Of a stretch of DNA of 64,000 nucleotides, positions 8,588 to 17,200 are shown in pieces. Made by a program: the position numbers and the translations under genes. How positions within the stretch are numbered: the first letter of the stretch is position 1; every line of letters starts with the position of its first letter. The notes beneath the pieces are model-generated. The model was not told where the DNA came from. It did no database searches and worked only from the letters and a program-made list of their open reading frames with translations. The stretch covers positions 218,640 through 282,639 of the forward strand of contig NZ_NJAI01000002.1 in NCBI RefSeq assembly GCF_002632725.1, given 5' to 3'. Origin of the DNA: Xenorhabdus hominickii (GTDB taxonomy: Bacteria > Pseudomonadota > Gammaproteobacteria > Enterobacterales > Enterobacteriaceae).

Positions 8588-9223
8588 CTACGGAGTAAAT
8601 GCTTTCCGCAGTATGTAGGTAAGAAAATCAAAATCCTCAGCCCAATTAAAATCCGAATCCATTCCTTTTCTTCCTATTGTGCCATCGATGGAAATCATCA
8701 ACCATGATGCCGCCTGCTTTGCATTAATGTGTTTATCAATTTCGCCCTTTTCAATACCTTTTTGAATCAATAGCGTCAGATGTTTCCTGACTTTGTTTTC
8801 ATTTTCGATAAATATCTTATTAATGGCAGGGTTACGGCTGGCTTCAGCGATAATTTCGATACTAAGACGCGCGTAACCGGGTTCATCATAGAGATTGAGC
8901 AAACTCGTCATCATCTTTTCTATTAATGCAATGACTGAGCTTTCATCGTTTCTGTCAGAAACATCGCCATCAGAAACATCGCCATCAGAAAAATGGCAGT
9001 CAGATAAAATTTTGTCATAGTCATGGCTATCTTCTTCTGCGATAGCTTCAATAATGGCATTTTTGGTTGGATAATAGTGAAACAGATTGCCGGGGCTCAT
9101 ACCCGCTGTCTTGCAAATTTCTGCTGTTGACGTTGCATGGAACCCCTTTTCTACAAAACAGAAGATCGCCGCATCAAGAATATGTTTACGTTTGGCGCGC
9201 TGTTTTTCTGTCTGTTTTCTCAC
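8588..9223 (-). CDS. TetR-family repressor of the RND efflux operon
   Basis: This 211-residue TetR-family regulator has an N-terminal helix-turn-helix (ILDAAIFCFVEKGFHATS, then ICKTAGMSPGNLFHYYPTKN, about residues 15-55) and a C-terminal ligand and dimer domain. It is the last gene of a minus-strand operon after the adaptor and pump genes, 43 nt after the pump stop, so it probably represses its own operon. A palindromic operator candidate lies upstream of the first gene. A 15-bp tandem duplication (8956-8985) encodes a repeated SDGDV segment around residues 80-90; it keeps frame and falls in what should be a loop. The inducing ligand cannot be inferred. Confidence 0.88.
   Translation of the reverse strand: MRKQTEKQRAKRKHILDAAIFCFVEKGFHATSTAEICKTAGMSPGNLFHYYPTKNAIIEAIAEEDSHDYDKILSDCHFSDGDVSDGDVSDRNDESSVIALIEKMMTSLLNLYDEPGYARLSIEIIAEASRNPAINKIFIENENKVRKHLTLLIQKGIEKGEIDKHINAKQAASWLMISIDGTIGRKGMDSDFNWAEDFDFLTYILRKAFTP
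8956..8985. repeat. 15-bp tandem duplication inside the TetR gene
   Basis: Two exact copies of CAGAAACATCGCCAT lie head to tail (8956-8970, 8971-8985), followed by a partial third copy. They give SDGDVSDGDVSD in the TetR protein. The unit is a multiple of three, so the gene stays in frame. Confidence 0.85.
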
Positions 9224-9266
9224 CTAACTATTCCTCCAGTCATCTGAGTATTAAATTAATATATTG

Positions 9267-12200
9267 TCAGTGATAATTGAGATCGTCTTTCGTTACCGAT
9301 GTCAATTTCTTAAGATATGGAGTAATAAAGTTTTTAAAATCATCCATATAACTATAAATGACGGGTACAAACAGCAAACTGAGTAGAGTAGAACTGAGTA
9401 ACCCACCGATAACCGCAATTGCCATAGGGGCGCGGAAACTGGCATCCGCTCCGCTGGTGATAACCAGCGGAATCATACCCGCAATCATAGCGATTGTTGT
9501 CATGATAATTGGTCTGACACGCTCCCGGCCTGACTGAATAATTGCTTCATTTCGCGACATACCAGAGCGGGATCTTTCGAGGATAAATTCAACCAGCAAA
9601 ATCGAGTTTTTTGTGACGATCCCCATCAGCATTAATATGCCGATAATCACGGGCATATCAATCGTGGCATTATAGAGAAGCAAAGCGATGATAGCACCAC
9701 CAATAGCAAAGGGCAGGGCAATCAAAATCGTCAGCGGCTGCAAAAAGTCTTTGAACAGAATGATAAGAATTGCCAGTACCATCAAAATACTGAGCATCAT
9801 GGTGGTGGAGAAACGTTCAAACATTTCATTCATGTATTCAACATCACCATACTCGACTCTTTTGACTTCGGGGGGCAATTTTTTCAATGATGGCAATTCA
9901 TTGACTTGCTCCAATGCTGTGCCAATCGCGATGCCGTTAAGATCGGCTTCAATGGCGGCTCTGCGTTGTCTGGAAATACGATCTATTTTGTCAGGTCCTG
10001 AGCCAAAAGAGATATCAGCAACAGATTTTATCGGTACATTGGTGCCAGATGTACTGTTGACATAAAGATCGTTGAGTACCGTTAAATTATCCCTGTCTTC
10101 TTTGGATAATAAGACCCGGACCGGAATCTGCCGATCTGGTAAATTAAATTTAGAAACATTGGCATCAATATCACCAATTGTTGCTGTTTTGATCACCGCA
10201 CCGATTGCATCAGTGGTTACTCCAGCTCTGGCAGCTTCAGCCACATTCGGCCTGATAATAACTTCCCGTCTTGGTAATGGCTGCGAGATTTGGATGTTTT
10301 TTAATCCATTCAACTGCATCATCTCTTGACGTAACTGCGTTACTGTCTGAGCCAAAATTTCAGGATGATCACTCGCCAGAACAATAGAAACATCACGATT
10401 GCCTTCACTGCTGCCAAAGTTATATCGAATATCCGGGATTGCATTTAATATAGGAGTCAATGACTGCTCAAACTCTTTTTGTGACAATTTACGTTCATCA
10501 ATGGGAACCAAATTAATAATAATACTGCTTCTATTCTGACCGGTTGTACCCGATGAACCTTCAACACCGGCAATAGAAAAAATATCGACAATTTCTGGAC
10601 GGCCTTGCAGCTCCTTAATGATCTTCTGCGCAATCTCATCGCTTTGTGTGGCCCGTGTTCCTGGTGGCGCTTCAATTTCTATTTTGGCAATACTGACATC
10701 TGATTTAGGCAAAAAACCAGACGGTAAGAGTTCTGTCAGGCTCAATGAACCAAAAAGAAAGACGACAGCCAGTGCCAAGGCTGTTTTGCGAAATTTTAAT
10801 GTTTTATCCAGAATAGAAACATATTTCTTGATCCATTTGGGTGTCTCATGTTTTTCCGCCTTGGCATTTTTCTGTGGTAACAAAAGATAGGCGGACATCA
10901 GCGGGGTGACCATTCGGGCAACCAACAATGATGACAATACTGCGGCGGATACGGTAATACCAAATGGGACAAAATATTTACCGACGAAACCGCCAACAAA
11001 ACTAACGGGGAGAAAAACAGCAACAATAGTAATAGTAATCGCAATGATTGCGAACCCGATGGCATTTGAGGCCTTGATGGCGGCAATATAAGGCCTTTCA
11101 CCTCTTTCAATATATTTTTCTATATTTTCTATTTCGACTATCGCATCATCAACTAAAATACCGATCACTAATGTTAATGCCAATAAAGTGATGCTATTTA
11201 ACGTGTAATCAAATAAATACAGAATAATAAAAGTCGGCAATATCGATAAGGGTAAAGCAACTGCTGCAATCAGCGTCGCCCGCCAGCTTTTCAAGAAGAA
11301 AAACACCACAATAACGGTTAAAATTGCACCTTCAATTAAGGTCTGCATGGTCAGGTTATAACCTGATACCGTGTATTTCACATTTGAGGTCACCAATTTA
11401 ATATTGATATTAGGGTTCTCGTTCTCAATATTTTGTAATGCTTGGGTAACCCCTTTTTCTACCACCGTATCACTTGAACCTTTGGCACGATATACAGCAA
11501 AACCAATAACTTCCTCACCATTTAAACGCGCAACAGTAATGGCTTCTTTATGTGAATCCCTGACAGTGGCAATATTGCCTAAAGTTACCCATTTGTTGTT
11601 TTCTAGAGGGATTTTTAATTTGCGCAGATAATCTATTTCATTTTTTGCACCTAAAATACGGATAGAATGATCTTGACCGGCAATAACCATTCTCCCTCCA
11701 GGAATATTGACATTATTCTGGAGTAATAACCGGTTAATATCCGCAATGCTGATTTTCAAAGAAGCTAGTTTTATGGGGTCAGGCTCGATCAGAACTTCCT
11801 TACTGGTTCCCCCTAATCGCGTTATTTTCTGCACTCCCGGTACCATCAATAACTTTTTACTCAGCGTGTCATCAACAAACCAGGATAGTTCAGTTAAATT
11901 CTGATCTTTTGACTGAACGGTGTAATTCAGAATAGCTCCACCTTCGACATCAATACGGTTTATCATGGGTTCATCGATGGTTTGAGGTAATTCTGCCCGG
12001 ATCTGTGTAATCTGTTCCCGGATATCATTGATGGCAACGTTCGGGTCAACGTTTAAATTAAACTCAATTAACGTAATAGAGACACCATCACTTATTGTCG
12101 AGTTAATATGCCGAATGCCGGGCAATCCGGAAACTGCGCGTTCGATAGGTTGCGTAATCGCATTTTCCAATTCAGAAGGGGATGCGCCGCTTTGTGTCAC

Positions 12201-12350
12201 TGTCACCGTCACAACGGGAAAATTAATCACTGGATTGGCATTGATAGGCAATTTAAAAAAGGAAAATAACCCTGCTACAGTGAGTGCCAGAAAAATAACA
12301 ATAATAGGAATCGGCTTTCTGATAGCCCATTCTGATAACTGAAACTTCAT
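9267..12350 (-). CDS. RND (HAE1-type) efflux pump permease
   Basis: This 1027-residue inner-membrane proton antiporter of the AcrB/MexB superfamily exports drugs or other hydrophobic compounds. It begins with the typical first transmembrane helix after WAIRKPIPIIVIFLAL, carries the first periplasmic loop (TQSGASPSELENAITQPIE), and has a TM4 segment with VDDAIVEIENIEKY, whose acidic pair belongs to the proton relay. The second half repeats the fold and ends with the conserved GIVTKNSILLVEF and RVRPIIMTTIAMIAGMIP segments. It starts 1 nt after the stop of the adaptor gene and is followed by the TetR gene, so the three form one operon. No outer-membrane factor is encoded here; TolC from elsewhere would be needed. 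Sequence details (short loops, VDDAIVEIENI) suggest the MexF/VexF-like side of HAE1, but this is not certain. Confidence 0.93.
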   Translation of the reverse strand: MKFQLSEWAIRKPIPIIVIFLALTVAGLFSFFKLPINANPVINFPVVTVTVTQSGASPSELENAITQPIERAVSGLPGIRHINSTISDGVSITLIEFNLNVDPNVAINDIREQITQIRAELPQTIDEPMINRIDVEGGAILNYTVQSKDQNLTELSWFVDDTLSKKLLMVPGVQKITRLGGTSKEVLIEPDPIKLASLKISIADINRLLLQNNVNIPGGRMVIAGQDHSIRILGAKNEIDYLRKLKIPLENNKWVTLGNIATVRDSHKEAITVARLNGEEVIGFAVYRAKGSSDTVVEKGVTQALQNIENENPNINIKLVTSNVKYTVSGYNLTMQTLIEGAILTVIVVFFFLKSWRATLIAAVALPLSILPTFIILYLFDYTLNSITLLALTLVIGILVDDAIVEIENIEKYIERGERPYIAAIKASNAIGFAIIAITITIVAVFLPVSFVGGFVGKYFVPFGITVSAAVLSSLLVARMVTPLMSAYLLLPQKNAKAEKHETPKWIKKYVSILDKTLKFRKTALALAVVFLFGSLSLTELLPSGFLPKSDVSIAKIEIEAPPGTRATQSDEIAQKIIKELQGRPEIVDIFSIAGVEGSSGTTGQNRSSIIINLVPIDERKLSQKEFEQSLTPILNAIPDIRYNFGSSEGNRDVSIVLASDHPEILAQTVTQLRQEMMQLNGLKNIQISQPLPRREVIIRPNVAEAARAGVTTDAIGAVIKTATIGDIDANVSKFNLPDRQIPVRVLLSKEDRDNLTVLNDLYVNSTSGTNVPIKSVADISFGSGPDKIDRISRQRRAAIEADLNGIAIGTALEQVNELPSLKKLPPEVKRVEYGDVEYMNEMFERFSTTMMLSILMVLAILIILFKDFLQPLTILIALPFAIGGAIIALLLYNATIDMPVIIGILMLMGIVTKNSILLVEFILERSRSGMSRNEAIIQSGRERVRPIIMTTIAMIAGMIPLVITSGADASFRAPMAIAVIGGLLSSTLLSLLFVPVIYSYMDDFKNFITPYLKKLTSVTKDDLNYH

Positions 12351-12351
12351 C

Positions 12352-13458
12352 TTATTTTTCCTGTGATATCATGGAAACAGTATCCATTTCTTGTAGGAAT
12401 GGAGATGCAGAAGCAACAACTTTATCGTTTGATGTTAAACCTGATTTGACTTCAATCCAGTTATCAAAAACACGCCCTATAATAATTTGCTTTTTTTCGA
12501 CAGCATTATTTTTATTGACAACATAAATGCTCGCTTTATTTTTATCGCTTATAGTGACTGCACTATAAGGAATAGCATTGACTTTTTCTGGTTTTAATTG
12601 AAAAAAGGCATAGCCAAAATCGCCCAGCTTGATATCCTTGGGACTCTTTTCAATAGTCACTCTTATTTTTCCTATTTGGGTAATAGGATCAATTTTCGGT
12701 GATATATATCTGACCTTGCCGGTTATTTTATCCCCCTGAATGAGGGAAATATCTGTGGGTAAGCCTGTTTGTATCTGTTTTAAGTCAGAAACATAGGCCT
12801 CGGCTGAGAATTCATATTGATTATTCTCAATCAGCTTAAACAGATAATTATCACTGGTAATCATACCTGTCATGGCGACACGTTCACTGATAGTCCCTTC
12901 TTTTGGCGCAAGAATAGTCGTTTTTGCCCGCTGGGTTTTTTCCTCTTGCAATTGCGCCTGTAACTGTCGGTATTCTGCTTTTGCCGCATTTAAGGCCGAT
13001 AATGATGAATCTGCTTCCATTTTGAATTTTTCAAATTCACTGGCAGAAATCACCCCTGTATTGCTCAGCGGTTTTGCGCGTTTAATTTCAGACTGGGCCC
13101 GATTATTCATGGCTTCATTTTGCTTAACCAATGCCAGTGCTTTCTCCAGCTCCGCCTTAGCGCTTTTGACTTTTTCATCTTGAATTGGCGTTTCCAGCGT
13201 AGCCAGGACATCACCTTGCTTTACATAGTCGCCTTCTTCGACCAGAACATCAGTGATGACAAGTTGGGTCAGCGCGGGGCTTATCACAATCTCATTCCTT
13301 GCCACGACAGACCCCAATATATTTATCGAAGGCGTGTAGGGGACTGCTTGCATCGTTGTGGTTGAGACACGCATCTGTTCTTGGGATGACTGCGCATTTG
13401 TATTAAAAATGAACATGGAAAAACAAAAGCCAAGAAGAGGGAGGAAGTTTCTTGCCAT
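12352..13458 (-). CDS. RND periplasmic adaptor (membrane fusion protein)
   Basis: This 368-residue HlyD/AcrA-type adaptor links the RND pump to an outer-membrane channel. It has an N-terminal export signal (FLPLLGFCFSMFIFNTNAQS), a biotinyl-lipoyl half (VVARNEIVISPALTQLVI through VLVEEGDYVKQGDVLATLE), a central alpha-helical hairpin from about 95 to 165, a second lipoyl half (TILAPKEGTISERVAMTGMI), and a C-terminal beta-barrel part. It lacks a lipobox cysteine, so it is probably anchored by an uncleaved N-terminus or is soluble in the periplasm. It is the first gene of the operon, and a palindrome lies 44 nt upstream of its start. Confidence 0.92.
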   Translation of the reverse strand: MARNFLPLLGFCFSMFIFNTNAQSSQEQMRVSTTTMQAVPYTPSINILGSVVARNEIVISPALTQLVITDVLVEEGDYVKQGDVLATLETPIQDEKVKSAKAELEKALALVKQNEAMNNRAQSEIKRAKPLSNTGVISASEFEKFKMEADSSLSALNAAKAEYRQLQAQLQEEKTQRAKTTILAPKEGTISERVAMTGMITSDNYLFKLIENNQYEFSAEAYVSDLKQIQTGLPTDISLIQGDKITGKVRYISPKIDPITQIGKIRVTIEKSPKDIKLGDFGYAFFQLKPEKVNAIPYSAVTISDKNKASIYVVNKNNAVEKKQIIIGRVFDNWIEVKSGLTSNDKVVASASPFLQEMDTVSMISQEK

Positions 13459-13501
13459 TTATTGCCCTTACTGATGATTACTTAACCTGATAGCATTGTT
13501 T

Positions 13502-13521
13502 TAGACAGATTAGTCTATCTA
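13502..13521. promoter_or_regulatory. Palindromic operator candidate for the RND operon
   Basis: TAGACAGATTAGTCTATCTA is a near-perfect palindrome about 44 nt upstream of the adaptor start, where a TetR-family operator overlapping the promoter would be expected. The cognate repressor would be the TetR protein at 8588-9223. The link is inferred from position and symmetry. Confidence 0.5.
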
Positions 13522-13575
13522 TAAATTAAGTGCAACTGTGTTTTGTGGGTATATCTCAAGCATAGAGAGTCTATT

Positions 13576-13719
13576 TTGATTAAAATTTGTACTCTTCGCG
13601 AACAAGTTCAAATTGGCACTGATGATTCTGATGCCGGAAATTTAATCTTAGCGGAAGAAGTTAAAGCTAACGCAGTGGCATGGCGTACTAAAATCCGAGA
13701 GAAACTGGCTAAAAAATGA
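13576..13719 (+). pseudogene. Remnant of an antitoxin gene (type II TA)
   Basis: A 47-codon frame with no ATG near its start (first possible initiation codon TTG at 13576) reads LREQVQIGTDDSDAG and ends EKLAKK. Its TGA overlaps the ATG of the next frame (ATGA), which is typical of antitoxin-toxin operons. The helical, charged C-terminus fits the toxin-binding tail of a ParD-like ribbon-helix-helix antitoxin. The DNA-binding N-terminus is missing, so the gene looks truncated on its left. The family is inferred from the linked toxin remnant. Confidence 0.5.
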
Positions 13720-13931
13720 AATTTATATGGACGTTATCAATCAGCCTGCGCTGACAGGAAAAAATTCGTGAATATATTGTATTAGGTAATCCGACAATAG
13801 CGTTGGTTATTCATCGTTATTATGTTTTAGCTTATGACGTAACAGGTGGAACAGTTAGGATTCTCTGCGTTTTCCATACTGCCAGCCAATGGGCCACGCC
13901 AGTCTTGAATTATTTGCCACAATTCCAATGA
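13716..13931 (+). pseudogene. Degenerate RelE/ParE-family toxin gene
   Basis: The frame starts MKFIWTLSISLR and then hits TGA. After the stop the same frame continues with QEKIREYIVLGNPTIALV, IHRYYVLAYDVTGGTVRI and LCVFHTASQW, and stops at 13929-13931. Typical RelE/ParE proteins read MxxIWTxxA followed by IxxYIxxxNPxAA, a middle of about 30 residues, and then HRxYVLxYxVxGxxVxIxxVxHxxRQW. This copy has an internal nonsense codon and lacks the middle section between NPTIALV and IHRYY. It cannot make a complete toxin. It follows an antitoxin remnant with a 4-nt overlap. Confidence 0.75.
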
Positions 13932-14046
13932 GGTGATTATTTATCCCATTCTTAATCGAGCTCAATACAATTAAGTGACTTAAAGTCGCTTGATTGCGTT
14001 TCATTTGTAGGCACTAATGATTGAATCGATATAGTTATTAGGTAAG

Positions 14047-14104
14047 CCATAGATTTTTCTATGGATCTTGGATTCGCCCAATAAGTGCACTATAGAAAAA
14101 TCTA
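14047..14104. repeat. Hairpin-rich intergenic sequence
   Basis: CCATAGATTTTTCTATGG (14047-14064) is a short perfect hairpin, and its TAGATTTTTCTAT core (14050-14062) recurs in inverted orientation at 14092-14104. The region 13932-14218 holds no gene that I can support. Another inverted pair, AAGCCCT (14135-14141) and AGGGCTT (14165-14171), lies just past the adhesin stop and might terminate its transcript. Confidence 0.4.
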
Positions 14105-14218
14105 AGTAGTAGCATATTGTTAAGAGGGAAAATAAAGCCCTTACTCGTTGAATATACAGTTTTCAGGGCTTGCTTTACTGTTTATTAATTAGTAGCTTTT
14201 AAAATATGAATGAAAGCC

Positions 14219-17200
14219 CTAATTTTTAATGTGACAAATAACGAAGTAACTACCGCCACCGCTGTCGCTGTGGCTACGTGAAGTCCCCTCTAAACCAGTT
14301 TCCATATCTACAATTGCTATACTATTATCTTTACCTTGACCTAGACTCCACCAACTAGATGACCATGTCCAAAATTTTTGAGAATCAATAGGCCATCCAT
14401 AGTTGTTGTAAAGAGCCCCATTTGGATAGGTATTAGGTATATCCATTAGTTGATCTCTAGTGGGTAATTCCCCTAATTTATTACAGTAATTTTTCACTGT
14501 AATCCATTGTGCTCTTCCCCAAAATTCGTTGTATAAATTTGAATTTTCTTCACTATTTACTTCAGCCTCTAATTGAGGTCGTGAGTATTTTATTCCATGA
14601 ATAGAAATAAAATCCTCCATATGCCCCCAATAATTCGCCAGTGGTGTATCAGGACTGGTTATCACCGTAAAAATAACATCCTTTGTTTGAGTCGGAAGTT
14701 TGGCATCGTCATTCACTGTTATCGACAATGTTGTCCGTGTCCCAATCCCATTAGGGTCAGTGACATTAATAACCAGATTACCTTTTTCGTTCGTGTAACC
14801 GCTGTAACTATCCGCGTTACCCGTCAATACTCCTTCTTTTGGCTCCAATTTCACTGTGACTGTGTCAGATTTTTTCTGACGATTGATTGCAGTCATTTTA
14901 ATGATTACAGGTACACCACCAACAGATTTGCCACCCGTATCTGTGGTATTGATGGTGAACTTAATGGGATCAGGAGCAGTCTTTTTAACTATAATAGCCG
15001 GTGTACCATCGGCATCTTTTTCTGGTATATCTGAGGTTATCGTGAAGTCATCTGCAATGCCTTTCACAGTGCCATCCGGATTACCTCCTGTTATATTACC
15101 TTTTTGAGTTTCCTGCTTGGTATCCGTCGCCACTGACTCACCAATCATCATTTTATTATTCGATTTAAGCGGACTGCGGGGAACCATAGCCAACTGGATA
15201 ACCTGGCCACTGTCTTCGGGCTTCAGAGTATAAGGTGGCACCGTTCCACTCGCACCCGTTTTGATTTGATGATTAGGGTCGTCAAGCAAATCGGAGATCC
15301 TTTTTTCTGGTGATGTCGGAGCTGTGGGATCACCGGAGTCCGGATATTTAATACCCCAGAGAAACACGGAATTATCCACATCGTCCTTATCATTTTTCTT
15401 AAAGATGTACGAACCTGTCAGCGATTTCCCCATGTTCAGCGTACCGTTAATTGCCAACCCTTCAATGGTAGGCCCCTTGTTTGGGTCAATGACGGCTCCC
15501 TCAGGGGTTCCTCCGATAAGTGTATGGTCTTGGCTCGTATTTATCACGACATCGGTTCCGACTTTCCCCAGACTATTTTTCGGTGTGATGGTGATTTCCA
15601 GCAGTCTGCCGTTATCATCCTTATCCAGAGTGTAAGATGGGATAGCACCACTCGGGATTTTTCTGCCATCAACCGTGCCATTGGCTTCAGGATCCTGCAC
15701 GTTTTCTCTTGGTCCTCCGTCTTTAGCCTCCGGCCTTAAACGTTTCCAGACATAGGTGGAATTATCTGTGGCATCTCCGTTATTGGGATTAAATTCATAC
15801 TTGGATGTCAGGATTTCATTGCGGTACAGTTTGCCTTCCAGTAGCAGGTTATCAATAGAGGGTTTTGCCTCAGGATCAAGAATGGTGCCCGGTTTTGCCC
15901 CTTTGGATGCGGTTTGGTTGATATTGGGATCCGTCATGCTGATATCGACCGTTTTGGGATCACCCGCTTCGTTGTTTCCGTTAATGGGTTTAACGGTGAT
16001 TGCCAGGGTTTTTCCTGAATCTGCCTGCGTCAGTTGTTTGACTAGGGTGCCGGTTTTGTCCGGTACGGCCTGATAATCAGCCTCTGCTACTGGAGTACCT
16101 TTTTCATACCAGACAAACTGAGAATTGTCCGTGGCATCCCCGCCGTTACCATTAAAGGTGTAGATAGCCTTAAGGGGCTTATTGATTTCCAAATCCCCGC
16201 TCAGGACAATTTTGTCGATGCTGGGTTTGGCATCTGGATCGGCCACGCCGCCTTTGTCGTTCCCGCCGCTCAGGCCGGCATTGGCTTTCGGGTCATTGAT
16301 ATCGACCGTGGCCGGATTGGTGGCCCGCAGGTTCGCGTCGTTAGTGGCCAGTACTGACACTTCCAGTACCTTACCGGAGTCGCTGCGTTCAATGGTATAC
16401 GTCACTTTGTCCTGATCAGCTACGCCGACGGCCACCCGGCCTTCACCGTTTTTCTGTACCAGTTCTATCGGTTCTTTTACTCCAGCAGCATCTGCCAGCG
16501 CAACAACCCGTTTCGCCGTGGTGCCTTTTTCGCCCCAGACATAGAATGAGCGGTCAGTGGTATTGCCGTCTTTGGCTTCAAACGTGTAAAGGGCACGCAA
16601 AGTACTGTTGACATGCAAAACCCCATTCAGTTGCAAACCGGTAACCCGCGGAGCTTTGTTTTCATCAAACTCAATCACGGTGTCCTGTTTCATGTCTGTG
16701 CCATCCACGGTGGTGGTCAGCGTCCAGTTACCTGTTTTTAGGCCTGCGGTGACGATAACTTCATATACTCCGTCCGCCACTTCTTTTACTTCCCCTATCT
16801 GCGGATCTTTGCCCTGTCCCTGCAACTGACCTGATCCTGTGACCTTGATGCTGTCTTTGGCACCAGTCAGCGGTTTGCCCTGTTTATCTTTCAGCGTCAC
16901 GCGTAAAGTCTTGGTGGAGACACCATCAGCAGCCAGCGCGTTACTGCCATCGGCCGGTTCAACGGTGGAGCCGGTAGGATCTAACACCTCTGCCAGCGTT
17001 TGCCCAAAGTTAATCGTAGCTGAACGTTTCATCTGCTTACCGAACACTTCCGGCGTCAGCGTCCATTTACCTTTTTTTGCCCCGGCGGTAACAGGAACCT
17101 CATAAATCCCGTTACCAGGCGGCACTTCTTTGGCTTTGCCATAGGAGGGCAGTTCGCCCTGACCGTACAACTCATGGTTATCCGGGATCAGGTTGATGCT

